A program made the translations under genes and the position numbers. From positions 1-38,947 of the forward strand of contig JADGHJ010000004.1 of NCBI GenBank assembly GCA_019686175.1: DNA of 38,947 nt, written 5' to 3'. Of the stretch, positions 26,094-35,690 are shown in pieces. Each line of letters opens with the position of its first letter. Position 1 is the first letter of the stretch. The DNA is from Chloroflexota bacterium (GTDB lineage Bacteria; Chloroflexota; UBA6077; JAJPHF01). Under the pieces are notes generated by a model. It saw only the letters and a program-made list of their open reading frames with translations. It was not told where the DNA came from and made no database searches.

Positions 26094-26681
26094 CTAGCTC
26101 GTGGGCGGCTGGAAAAACGAGCAGCGCACGCTCCAGGTGCTCTGAGGGTACTCGCGCTGCAGCCGTCCCCAATACTCAGCCAGGTGCGACCGGTCGTGGG
26201 TCACGCTGTAGCCCACCACACCCCGCCAGTACAGGAGCTGCGGCGTATACTCGCCCTGCGCGAAGCGCGCCAGCGCGTCATCGAGCGCCTGGATCGCCTC
26301 CTGGCCGCGGCCGGTGGCCAGCAGTCCCTTGGCCCGAGCCAGGGCGAGCATGGGCAGGAAATCGTTGGGGGGCAGGAAGCCGATCTCGCGGTGCACCTCG
26401 CGCCCCCGCCCGTCGCTGATGATGAACGTCGGGGTCCATAGGGGCACCAGCTCACGGGCCTGCGCGGCTTCGGCATCGTCGGAGAGGTTGAGCTTCACGG
26501 GCACGAAGTGCGCGTCGATGAAGGCGGAGACGGCGGCGTCTGGATACGTCACGGCATCCATCCGCTGACAGCCGCCTCAGGTCGGGCGGTACAGGTCCAC
26601 CAACAGCAGGCGACGAGTGTCGCGGGCCCGCTCCCGCGCCGCCGCCAGGTCGTGCTGCCACGCGATCGCTTGTTGGGTCAT
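26094..26681 (-). CDS. Thioredoxin-fold protein, predicted selenoprotein (UGA = Sec35)
   Basis: The ORF track starts at 26561, after the active site. Upstream in frame, ATG 26681 has GGAGGTG five nt before it and gives MTQQAIAWQHDLAAARERAR, then R-R-L-L-L-V-D-L-Y-R-P-T-[TGA]-G-G-C-Q-R-M-D-A-V-T-Y-P-D. That is a textbook thioredoxin-like active site with TGA (26579-26577) replacing the first Cys of C-G-G-C. Later features are intact: FVPVKLNLSD, cis-Pro in WTPTFIISDGRGREV, and a helical TPR-like tail (IQALDDALARFAQGEY). Total is 195 aa, ending in TAG. A large hairpin begins right after the UGA. The product would be a cytoplasmic thiol-disulfide enzyme or peroxide-linked reductant with a U-G-G-C site. 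Pseudogene is the alternative. Confidence 0.87.
26532..26576 (-). promoter_or_regulatory. SECIS-like stem-loop after the UGA of the thioredoxin-like gene
   Basis: In the mRNA, GGCGGC-(U)-GUC pairs with GAC-GCCGCC as a 9-bp lower stem with one bulged U. A 6-nt internal loop leads to a 7-bp upper stem (UGGAUGC/GUAUCCA) and the loop CGUGAC. The loop G is 25 nt after the UGA and is followed by U, as in bacterial SECIS elements. SelB binding is inferred. Confidence 0.65.
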
Positions 26682-26702
26682 GCTGCCACCTCCGTTGCTA
26701 GC

Positions 26703-26731
26703 TGCTCCTGCGCCTTCTCTCTGCAGGAGCA
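26703..26731 (-). terminator. 9-bp hairpin between the amidohydrolase and thioredoxin-like genes
   Basis: TGCTCCTGC pairs with GCAGGAGCA around an 11-nt loop, 22 nt upstream of the thioredoxin-like ATG. It may end the amidohydrolase transcript or form part of the leader of the UGA-containing gene. Confidence 0.4.
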
Positions 26732-26810
26732 CACCCAGGTGCCCGCAGAAACCGTGCCGCAGCCCCCGCCGGACAACAGCGGGAGCCTAGTGCCTACCGC
26801 GCACCCGCGC

Positions 26811-27821
26811 TCAGCTCCGATGCGTTCCAGGCATGGGGATGCCGAGGAGTCGGGCGGCGTTCCCGCCGAGCACCGCTTCCCGCTCGGTCGCCGAGAGGTC
26901 GGCTCCGAGCACCTCCGCCACCGGGTCCTCCGGCCCCATGTCGAAGGGGTAGTCGCTGCCCAGCAGTACACGCTCGGCGCCCGCGACCTGCACGAGATAC
27001 CGCAGCGCGGGGGACGAGTGCACGATGGTGTCGAAGTACAGCCGGGCCAGGCTGGCGGCCGGCGAGCCCTGCAGCCGCGCCCGGGGCTCGCGGCGCCGGC
27101 GCCAACCGTGGAGCAGCCGCCCCTGCTGGTAGGGGATGAACCCGCCGCCGTGGGCGAAGCAACACACTAGGCGTGGGTGGCGTTCCACCACGCCGCCGAA
27201 CACCAGCGAGGCGATGGCGATCGAGGTATCCGTGGGGTTGCCAATCAGGTTGTGCAGATAGTAGCTGCTGAGCCGGTCCTGGGCACAGACGCGATCGGGG
27301 TGCACGAACAGGAACGCGCCCAGCTCCTCGGCAGCGGCCCACACGGGCTCTAGCTCGGGCAGGTCGAGGTTGCGGCCATCGATATTCGTCCCCAGGGCCG
27401 CGCCGCGTAGCCCCAGCTCGGTCATGGCGTAGCGCAGCTCGGCAGCGGCCAGCTCGGGCGCCTGCATCGGCAGCGTGGCGAGGCCCACGAAGCGCGTGGG
27501 GTGCTGCCGGCACAGCGCAGCGATCTCCTCGTTCTGGATGCGGGCGAAGCGCTGCGCCACCTCGACGGGGAGGTAGTAATAGTAGGTGAACGGGACTACC
27601 CCGAGCACCTGCACGTCCACGCCGACCGCGTCCATGTCGGCCAGCCGGCGCGCGATATCCCAGCCGCCTACCGGGAACGGCTGGTAGGTGCCGCTACCGG
27701 TCCACAGCTCAGCCCAGTCGCCATGACGCGCTTGCAAGCGCGGGGCGTGCTCGGCCGCCGCCTCCTGCAAGCGCGCCATCATCCGCTCGGTGAGCACATG
27801 GGCGTGCACATCGATACGCAT
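26811..27821 (-). CDS. Amidohydrolase (ACMSD/decarboxylase-like)
   Basis: The 336-aa TIM-barrel metal enzyme belongs to the amidohydrolase-2 group, which includes 2-amino-3-carboxymuconate semialdehyde decarboxylase and related decarboxylases. Metal ligands are DVHAHVL (HxH), VHPDRVC, FAHGGGFIPYQQGR and GSDYPFDMGPED. The tracked frame begins at 28778 inside pckG; the true start is ATG 27821. It stops 129 nt before the UGA-containing thioredoxin-like gene. The substrate is probably an aromatic-ring breakdown product or related carboxylate, not determinable here. Confidence 0.88.
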   Translation of the reverse strand: MRIDVHAHVLTERMMARLQEAAAEHAPRLQARHGDWAELWTGSGTYQPFPVGGWDIARRLADMDAVGVDVQVLGVVPFTYYYYLPVEVAQRFARIQNEEIAALCRQHPTRFVGLATLPMQAPELAAAELRYAMTELGLRGAALGTNIDGRNLDLPELEPVWAAAEELGAFLFVHPDRVCAQDRLSSYYLHNLIGNPTDTSIAIASLVFGGVVERHPRLVCCFAHGGGFIPYQQGRLLHGWRRRREPRARLQGSPAASLARLYFDTIVHSSPALRYLVQVAGAERVLLGSDYPFDMGPEDPVAEVLGADLSATEREAVLGGNAARLLGIPMPGTHRS

Positions 27822-27894
27822 CGCCGTCCTCGACCCGCCCGCACTCCGAGCCAGCGGCCTGGAGAGAGCGGGAACAAATACCGCGCGGGGGCCA

Positions 27895-27927
27895 GTGCGG
27901 CGGGAGCGCGACAAGCTCCCGCCGCAC
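27895..27927 (-). terminator. 13-bp hairpin downstream of pckG
   Basis: GTGCGGCGGGAGC (27895-27907) pairs perfectly with GCTCCCGCCGCAC (27915-27927), loop 7 nt, four nt after the pckG stop. No U-run. Confidence 0.6.
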
Positions 27928-27931
27928 CCCG

Positions 27932-29794
<1,863 letters not shown>

Positions 29795-30189
29795 TCGGCT
29801 TCCCTCCACACCGTCGTTCGAGGACTGCCCGGCGCCGCGCGACGCCGCCGCGGCAGGAAGCGGCGCGCCACAAGGGCCCACCCCCGGCGCGCGCCGTAGC
29901 TGGGCCCGCTGCCTGAAGTTTACATCCTCTGCGGTTCGGACGCCGACGCGCCCGACCGCCTCGTGGGCAGAGAGGCCCCGAGCACCGACCAGCAGTCAAG
30001 GCGTCGACCCTGCCCACCTGCTCCGATGCCCACCCCACATCGCCCCTAGCGGCAGCCCTCAGCCGGCACGTTTGACCCACGCCTGGGGGGAGTGGTATCG
30101 TCGGCGGAGGACGCGCCCTGGGCGCCCGGCGCGGCGCGCGTGACGCGGCCCCGCCTCACCACATTGCCCGTCCCACTGGGAGGTCGCCG
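29795..30189. other. Divergent intergenic region between pckG and mdh (395 bp)
   Basis: No gene is supported here. It holds the pckG ribosome site and leader, and a weak minus-strand TAAACT at about 29920 without a good -35. On the plus strand TTGACC (30072-30077), 18 nt and TATCGT (30096-30101) form a plausible mdh promoter. Nothing else stands out. Confidence 0.5.
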
Positions 30190-31110
30190 ATGAAGCTGAC
30201 CATGGTCGGCGCTGGCCGCGTCGGCTCCACCACGCTGTTCCAGCTCGTCCTCGAAGGCGGGATCCAGGAGTTCGTCATCGTCGACGTTCGCAAGGAGGTC
30301 GCCGAGGGCGAGGCGCTCGACCTGCGTCATGGCCTGGCCCAGTCGTACCGCACGCGCATCGTCGCGGGCGACTACGACGCCACCGCCGACTCCGATATCG
30401 TGGTCATTACCGCCGGGATCCCCCGCAAGCCCGGCGACACGCGCCTCGACCTGCTGCGCACCAACGTCGAGCTGATGCGCGAGATCCTGGACAACGTCGT
30501 CCGCTACAGCCCCAACGCGCTGCTGTTCGTCGTCTCGAACCCGGTCGACGTGCTTACCTACCAGGCGCTGCGCCAGTCGGGCTTCCCGGAGCAGCGCGTG
30601 TTCGGGCTCGGCACCGTGCTCGATACGACGCGCTTCCGCTCGCTGCTCGCCGAGCGGTTGGAGGTGTCGCCCGACAGCGTCATCGCCTACATGCTGGGCG
30701 AGCACGGCGACAGCATGGTGCCGCTGCTCTCCAGTGCGAGCGTCGCGGGCGTGCCGCTCGACCAGTTCCCCGGCTACTCGCCCCAGATGGTGCAGGAGGT
30801 CGTCGAGGCGACGCGCTACGGCGGGGCTGAGGTGATCAAGCGCAAGGGCGGCACCTTCTACTCTGTGGCGCCCTCGATCTGCGCGGTCCTGCGCGCCGTG
30901 CGCTGGGACCTGAAACAGGTGCTGCCCGTCACCTCCTTGGTGGACGGCCCGCTGGGCCTGAGCAACATGTGTCTGTCGCTGCCCTGTGTCGTGGGCAAGC
31001 ACGGGCGCGAGCGCGTGCTCGTGCCGCCCATGAACGACCAGGAGCGCGAGGCGCTGCGGCACTCGCACCGGGTGCTGCGCGAGGCGGCCGATTCGGTAGG
31101 CCTGCCGTAA
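30190..31110 (+). CDS. mdh: Malate dehydrogenase (LDH-like type)
   Basis: NAD-dependent malate/oxaloacetate interconversion. The Rossmann motif is GAGRVGST at residues 7-14, and the Asp in VIVDV ends strand 2, favouring NAD. The mobile-loop sequence GIPRKPGDTR has Arg where lactate dehydrogenases have Gln, which assigns malate over lactate. The active-site His lies in GEHGDSMVP. The 306-aa length fits LDH-like MDHs. GGGAGG is 6 nt before the ATG. Next to divergent pckG, it supplies oxaloacetate. Confidence 0.93.
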   Translation: MKLTMVGAGRVGSTTLFQLVLEGGIQEFVIVDVRKEVAEGEALDLRHGLAQSYRTRIVAGDYDATADSDIVVITAGIPRKPGDTRLDLLRTNVELMREILDNVVRYSPNALLFVVSNPVDVLTYQALRQSGFPEQRVFGLGTVLDTTRFRSLLAERLEVSPDSVIAYMLGEHGDSMVPLLSSASVAGVPLDQFPGYSPQMVQEVVEATRYGGAEVIKRKGGTFYSVAPSICAVLRAVRWDLKQVLPVTSLVDGPLGLSNMCLSLPCVVGKHGRERVLVPPMNDQEREALRHSHRVLREAADSVGLP

Positions 31111-31201
31111 CGCCACCGGCCGCGACCGTCGGCGCATCGCGTGCGGGCCCGTCGCGCGGGGCCCGGGCGGGCGTCGCGGGTCCACACTGCCAGGAGCAGG
31201 C

Positions 31202-32311
31202 ATGGCCGAGCCGACCGACCCTAGTGGCATCCCCCAGCGGAAGCTGGAGCACGTGGAGATCACTGCCCGCCAGCCGGCCCTGGGCGCGGTGACCCCGGGC
31301 TGGGCCGATATCTACTTGCTCCACGCCTGCCTGCCGGAGGTCGACTACGACGCCGTCGACCTGCGCACCGAGCTACTGGGGCACACGCTCGCTGCGCCGG
31401 TGCTCATCGCCGGCATGACCGGCGGCCACCCGCAAGCCGCGCCGATCAACGCCACGCTGGCGCGAGCCGTCGAGCGATTCGGCCTGGGCATGGGGGTGGG
31501 CAGCCAGCGCGCGGGGCTGCGCCAGCCGGCGCTTCGCGGCACCTACGCCGTGGCGCGCGAGCAGGCGCCCACCGCCTTGCTCCTAGCGAACATCGGCCTG
31601 CCGCAACTGCTCGACCAGGGCTCCGAGCCCGCGCTCACGCTCGCTCAGGTCCAAGAGGCGATCGACACGCTGCGGGCCGACGCCCTGGTCGTGCACCTCA
31701 ACTACTTGCAGGAGGTCGTCCAGCCCGAGGGCGACACGCGCGCGGCGGGCGCCCTGGCCGCGCTCACCCGGCTGTGCGCGGCGCTCTCGGCGCCGGTCGT
31801 GGCCAAGGAGACCGGCGCGGGCATGACGCGCGCGCAAGCCGAGCGCTTGAAGCAGGCCGGGGTCGCCGCGCTGGACGTGGGCGGGGCGGGCGGCACAAGC
31901 TTCGCAGTGGTCGAGGCCCAGCGCGCCGCCGCCCGGGGCCACACCCTCGGCACACGGCTCGGGCAGACGTTCGCCGCATGGGGGATTCCCACCGCCGTAT
32001 CGGTGGTGGAGACGGTGCCCGTCGGGCTGCCGGTGATCGCCACAGGGGGGATCCGGACCGGCCTCGATGCGGCGAAAGCCCTCGCCCTAGGGGCCACCGC
32101 CGTCGGCATCGCACGCCCCGCCCTGATCGCGGCGCTGGAGGGCGACGCCGCGCTGAGCGCGTGGCTCGAAGGGTTCTTGGCCGAGCTACGGGCGGCGCTG
32201 TTCCTCGCCGGCGCGCCGACCGTGACCGCACTGCGCCAGCAGCGGTGCATCGTGCTGGGCGCCACAGCGGCATGGTTGGAGCAGCTAGGCCATCGGCTGC
32301 CGCTGCGCTAG
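31202..32311 (+). CDS. fni: Type 2 isopentenyl-diphosphate delta-isomerase (FMN)
   Basis: This enzyme isomerises IPP and DMAPP for isoprenoid synthesis using reduced FMN. The start IPQRKLEHVEI is diagnostic. It is followed by APVLIAGMTGGHPQAAPINATLA, GMGVGSQRAGL, VHLNYLQEVVQPEGD, KETGAGMTRAQAERLK, and the FMN-phosphate loop DVGGAGGTSFA and ATGGIRTGLDAAKALALGA. The length is 369 aa. GGAG sits 5 nt before the ATG. It follows mdh by 91 bp and may share its transcript. Confidence 0.96.
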   Translation: MAEPTDPSGIPQRKLEHVEITARQPALGAVTPGWADIYLLHACLPEVDYDAVDLRTELLGHTLAAPVLIAGMTGGHPQAAPINATLARAVERFGLGMGVGSQRAGLRQPALRGTYAVAREQAPTALLLANIGLPQLLDQGSEPALTLAQVQEAIDTLRADALVVHLNYLQEVVQPEGDTRAAGALAALTRLCAALSAPVVAKETGAGMTRAQAERLKQAGVAALDVGGAGGTSFAVVEAQRAAARGHTLGTRLGQTFAAWGIPTAVSVVETVPVGLPVIATGGIRTGLDAAKALALGATAVGIARPALIAALEGDAALSAWLEGFLAELRAALFLAGAPTVTALRQQRCIVLGATAAWLEQLGHRLPLR

Positions 32312-32324
32312 GCGTACGCTCGCC

Positions 32325-32582
32325 TCACCCGGTCGGCAGCTTCCGGAAGGGGAAAACGTGTACCTGTAGCCCCTGCTGCAGGAACAGGTCGACGGTCGCC
32401 CCCGCGACGACCTCGAGGACCGCGAAATCGTCCTCCGCGTCGGTCGCGACGTCGAGATAGATGCGGAGCCCATCGGGTGACTCGCGAATCGCGAAGCGGG
32501 CCTCCGGGAAGCTCGCGCGGAGCGCACGTTTCAGTGGCTCGAGCGCGCGCCGTGCGGGGGGCTGCTGGGGGCGGTCGGACAC
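32325..32582 (-). CDS. Small protein resembling the C-terminal half of a MNT nucleotidyltransferase
   Basis: An 85-aa product if started at GTG 32582, where GGGAGG lies 4 nt upstream (the track uses 32603). It overlaps the end of the HEPN gene by 52 nt, so the pair is translationally linked. The text LRIYLDVATDAEDDF-AVLEVVAGATVDLFLQQGLQVHVFP resembles the region after the catalytic DxD of HEPN-partner MNT proteins. The GS...DxD nucleotidyltransferase motif is absent. Possibly a degenerate or shortened MNT-like antitoxin; this is inference from pattern only. Confidence 0.6.
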   Translation of the reverse strand: MSDRPQQPPARRALEPLKRALRASFPEARFAIRESPDGLRIYLDVATDAEDDFAVLEVVAGATVDLFLQQGLQVHVFPFRKLPTG

Positions 32583-32977
32583 ACAACCTCCCGGGCAAGC
32601 CACTGCTCCGCCGCCCCCACGAAGGCACGCGCTAACGCGACCGCACGGCGGGCAGTGACTTCCCCGATCATCTCCACATCGTAGTCAGCTTTCAGCCGGG
32701 CGTCCTGCAGCGCCTTGAGCGCTACGGGGCCACACGCGTCGAGCGGCTCCGCGGGACGGGGCGGCTGCAGGCGGCAGAACTCGCGCAGGACGAAGTCGTG
32801 GCCCCAGTACCGAGGCGTGGGCGGACGCACCTCAGCCGCCGTGAGCCGGGCGATCGCCGCCTGGAACGCGGCATAATAGGCGCGGTTCACGGCGTTGTTG
32901 TACTGGCCGTGCGCCAGGGCCAGCTCTGCGCCGGCCAGACATTGGCGGGCCTTGCCCAGATAGACGTCGGCGTTCAT
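32531..32977 (-). CDS. HEPN-domain protein with altered RNase motif
   Basis: The 148-aa helical protein has the HEPN pattern [28 protein letters not shown] and, later, [24 protein letters not shown]. Active HEPN RNases carry R-x4-6-H in the phrase NRAYYAxFH; here the His is Gln. The pair with the overlapping downstream gene resembles HEPN/MNT toxin-antitoxin modules. An extended -10 (TGCTATAAT, minus) lies at 33034-33039, giving a leader of about 50 nt. Confidence 0.78.
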   Translation of the reverse strand: MNADVYLGKARQCLAGAELALAHGQYNNAVNRAYYAAFQAAIARLTAAEVRPPTPRYWGHDFVLREFCRLQPPRPAEPLDACGPVALKALQDARLKADYDVEMIGEVTARRAVALARAFVGAAEQWLAREVVCPTAPSSPPHGARSSH

Positions 32978-33033
32978 GGCTGGCCGCTTCCCAGGCGCGC
33001 GGGCGGCGCGCGCCCGGCGTACGTCTGGGCGGG

Positions 33034-33039
33034 ATTATA
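33034..33039 (-). promoter_or_regulatory. Extended -10 promoter of the HEPN gene pair
   Basis: Minus-strand GTGCTATAATC, identical over 11 nt to the one in front of the ABM-like gene (25453-25463). No -35 is visible. Confidence 0.5.
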
Positions 33040-33072
33040 GCACGCCGCTCAGCCCCGACCGGATGGCGAGCG

Positions 33073-33825
33073 ATGCACGCACGGTCCGACCGCCCGCTGC
33101 TGGTAGCCCACCGCGGCGGCGCAGCCGAGGCCCCCGAAAATACCCTCGCCGCGGTTCGCCACGCGCTGGCGCTCGGCGCCGACGCTGTGGAAGTCGACGT
33201 GCGCCTCACGGCCGACGGCGTGCCGGTCTGCCTGCACGACGCCACGCTCGAACGCACCACCAACGGCCGAGGGCCGCTCGCGCGTCAGACCGCCGCCACG
33301 ATAGGCCGGCTCGATGCGACAGCCCACTGGCGGGCGACACCGCGCGTCGAGCCCGAGCCCCCACCGATGCTGGCAGCCGTGCTGGCCCTGGTCGCCGGCC
33401 ACGCCCAGGTGTTCGTCGAGCTGAAGCCACTCGGCACGCGCGCCGCCGAGGCTCGGCTCGTCGAGGCCGTCCTGCACACGCTCGAGGCGCACCACGCCCT
33501 CGGGTGGACCACAGCGCTCTCGTTCGACTGGAGCAGCCTGGCGGCCATCCGCCGGCGGGCGCCCGCCGTGGCGACGCAAGCGCTCCTCGACCGACCGCTC
33601 TATCCAGGCGAGGCCGCGCGGCTGGCCACGGTGGGAGTGGCCAGCGTGGGGCTGCCGGCGCGCTACGGCGACGACGCCGTCGCGACAGCCCGAGCAGCAG
33701 GCCTACTGGTCAATGTCTGGGGCGCCGAGGATGCAGCTACGTGGCAGCGACTCCGCGCGCTGGGCGTTGCCGCACTCACCACCGACCGGCCCGCGGCCTT
33801 GCGTGCCTGGCTCCGCACGCTATAA
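33073..33825 (+). CDS. Glycerophosphodiester phosphodiesterase
   Basis: The 250-aa cytoplasmic GDPD-family enzyme hydrolyses glycerophosphodiesters to glycerol-3-phosphate and alcohol. The catalytic and metal motifs are [30 protein letters not shown] and [12 protein letters not shown]. Barrel strands VFVELKP and [11 protein letters not shown] and the closing VNVWGAEDA follow. It lacks a signal peptide, so it resembles UgpQ. Its stop codon is embedded in the TATAAT of the next gene's promoter. Confidence 0.93.
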   Translation: MHARSDRPLLVAHRGGAAEAPENTLAAVRHALALGADAVEVDVRLTADGVPVCLHDATLERTTNGRGPLARQTAATIGRLDATAHWRATPRVEPEPPPMLAAVLALVAGHAQVFVELKPLGTRAAEARLVEAVLHTLEAHHALGWTTALSFDWSSLAAIRRRAPAVATQALLDRPLYPGEAARLATVGVASVGLPARYGDDAVATARAAGLLVNVWGAEDAATWQRLRALGVAALTTDRPAALRAWLRTL

Positions 33826-33826
33826 T
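33799..33826 (+). promoter_or_regulatory. Promoter of the zinc-ribbon gene
   Basis: TTGCGT (33799-33804), 16 nt, TATAAT (33821-33826), overlapping the glycerophosphodiesterase stop codon. Confidence 0.6.
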
Positions 33827-33877
33827 CGTCCGCCAAGATTCGTTCTCGCAGCAGCGACGCACGCTCGGAGGGGTCCC

Positions 33878-34153
33878 GTGAAAGACGAGACCACCCCTGA
33901 CCGCGACAACGACGAACTGGAGTTCGACCTGCCCCCGGCGCCGGACGGCGCGGTCCACTGCCGGGTATGCACCATTCTGATCGGGCCGGGCTATGTGGAG
34001 ACCGAGCCGCTGCCGGACCCCGAAGGGCGGGGGTACGTGTGCTGGCGTTGCTTCGAGTCGCTGCAGCGCCAGGCCGAACGGCGCGCGCGGGCGGAGCGGC
34101 AGGGACAGCCCCCGCCGCCTGACGATCCGGTGCGGCGCTTCCGGCGCCGCTGA
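33878..34153 (+). CDS. Small zinc-ribbon protein, function unknown
   Basis: GTG 33878 has GGAGG about 6 nt upstream and gives a 91-aa product. An acidic N-terminus (DETTPDRDNDELEFDLPP) precedes two CxxC knuckles, HCRVCTILI and YVCWRCFESL, 33 residues apart. A basic helical tail (QAERRARAERQ) ending in RRFRRR follows. It may bind nucleic acid. The tracked start at 33713 is wrong because it crosses the glycerophosphodiesterase end and the promoter. Confidence 0.75.
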   Translation: MKDETTPDRDNDELEFDLPPAPDGAVHCRVCTILIGPGYVETEPLPDPEGRGYVCWRCFESLQRQAERRARAERQGQPPPPDDPVRRFRRR

Positions 34154-34164
34154 GCAGCGCCTCC

Positions 34165-34827
34165 TCAGTTCTGCGAGAAGCGGCCGGTGGAGTACAGATC
34201 GCGTCGCACAAGCGAGAGCTGGAGCATGCGCAGCTCGCGGCGGAGGAGGGCCAGCTCCGCGCGCAGGCGCGGACCGAGGCCCGATTCCTCGAGCAGCGCT
34301 TGGCGCTCGTGGGCGGCGATCTGCAGGAGGGCCCCCACCTGATAGGAGAGCACCCGCGGGTCCTCGTCGAGCTGGATGCCGCGCCGCCGCTGGTTGGCCA
34401 ACGCGTACGCCATGTCGATGTACTCGTCGGCCATCGCGCGCACCTCGGCGGCTAGCGTCGCGACGGCCGTGTCCTCGCCCGGATCCTCCGGGAGCCACGC
34501 CACGCGCGCGAACCGGTATGGGCGCACTTGCAGGTGCTCGAGACAGCGGAAGCGACGTCCGCCAACCACCACGAGGTTGAGGCGCCCCTCTGGCAAATGC
34601 TCCACACGGCGGATCTCGGCCTCCGTCCCCACCGCGTAGGGCTCGGCCGGCTCCCCGACCTCGAACCCCTCGCGGATCAGCACGACGCCGAAGGGCTCCC
34701 CGCGTTCCAGGCAGCGCGCCAGCATGAGCTTGTAGCGCTCCTCGAACACATGAAGCGGCAGCGCCATGCCCGGAAACAGCACGACGTTGAGGGGGAACAG
34801 CGCCAACTCTTGCTCGTCCGAGCCCAC
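34165..34827 (-). CDS. Lon N-terminal-domain (LON_substr_bdg) protein
   Basis: The 220-aa stand-alone version of the Lon protease substrate-binding domain starts LALFPLNVVLFPGMALPLHVFEERYKLM, then GEPFGVVLI and EIRRVEHLPEGRLNLVVVGGRRFR. A helical second part follows (VLSYQVGALLQIAAHERQALLEE). No AAA+ or protease domain follows, so it is an adaptor-type or peptidase-S16-like protein of unknown role. The start is GTG. Confidence 0.9.
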   Translation of the reverse strand: MGSDEQELALFPLNVVLFPGMALPLHVFEERYKLMLARCLERGEPFGVVLIREGFEVGEPAEPYAVGTEAEIRRVEHLPEGRLNLVVVGGRRFRCLEHLQVRPYRFARVAWLPEDPGEDTAVATLAAEVRAMADEYIDMAYALANQRRRGIQLDEDPRVLSYQVGALLQIAAHERQALLEESGLGPRLRAELALLRRELRMLQLSLVRRDLYSTGRFSQN

Positions 34828-34960
34828 CGTCTCGCTCCCAGCGCGCTGCTGGCCTCATGGTCGCGCGCGACACCGCCGCGCGTCAAGGCCTCGGCGAGTT
34901 GCATCGCCGTGCGGCGCCTGCTACACCACGCGAAGGGAGACGGAGGCGGAGGTGCCGGCC

Positions 34961-35683
34961 ATGGTCCACAGCTACACGGTCGACGAATACCTGCTGTTCG
35001 AGCCGCCCGACTCGCCGCGCCCCTGGCCGACCGTGGTGCTGTGCCCGGGCCGGCTGGGCGATCGGGCGTCGCTCGCCTGGCTAGCGGAGCCGCTGGCGGC
35101 CCGGGGCTTCCTAGTCTGTGCCATCACCTACCCGCCGGAGCGGCGCTACCTGGTGCACGATCCGGCGCAGGTGTCGACCACTGCGGACTGGCTACTGGCC
35201 CACGACTATGTGCGCGACGCCCGGCTGGGGGTGGCTGGCCACTCGCGGGGCGGGGCGGCGGCCCTCCTGTCGGCGGCGCACGATGCTCGGTTCCGCGCCG
35301 TGGCCGCGCTCAGCCCACTCACCGACAACGTGGCCTACATGCGCGCCCTGCGCGACTACGCGCCGTCGCGCTACGCCGAGCTACTGGCAGGCCGCTGGGC
35401 CACCCCCGACGAGGACCCGGCCTACTACGAGGCCATCTCGGCGCTGCGCCATGCCGACCGGCTCCGCGTGCCGGTGCTGCTAGTCCACGGCGACATGGAC
35501 TTCATGAACCCCCACGACCACTCGATCTGGCTGTACGAGGCGCTGCGCCGGCTCGGGCGGCAGGACGTGCGGCTGGAGCTGATTCCGCGCGCGGGCCACT
35601 TCTTCGAGCAGACCTACACCGGCTATGCGCACGCCCAAGTGGCGCAGCTCGTCGGTGACTGGTTCGCCCAGTATCTCGGCTGA
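34961..35683 (+). CDS. Alpha/beta hydrolase (S9/dienelactone hydrolase-like)
   Basis: ATG 34961 has GGAGGTG about 7 nt upstream and yields 240 aa. The nucleophile elbow is VAGHSRGGAAAL, the acid is in LLVHGDMDFMNPHDHS and the His is in IPRAGHFFEQ. The oxyanion strand TVVLCPGRLGDRAS lies near the N-terminus. It resembles prolyl-oligopeptidase-type peptidases or dienelactone-hydrolase-like esterases; the substrate is unknown. No signal peptide. The tracked start 34766 is upstream of the ribosome site. Confidence 0.88.
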   Translation: MVHSYTVDEYLLFEPPDSPRPWPTVVLCPGRLGDRASLAWLAEPLAARGFLVCAITYPPERRYLVHDPAQVSTTADWLLAHDYVRDARLGVAGHSRGGAAALLSAAHDARFRAVAALSPLTDNVAYMRALRDYAPSRYAELLAGRWATPDEDPAYYEAISALRHADRLRVPVLLVHGDMDFMNPHDHSIWLYEALRRLGRQDVRLELIPRAGHFFEQTYTGYAHAQVAQLVGDWFAQYLG

Positions 35684-35690
35684 CGGCGCG

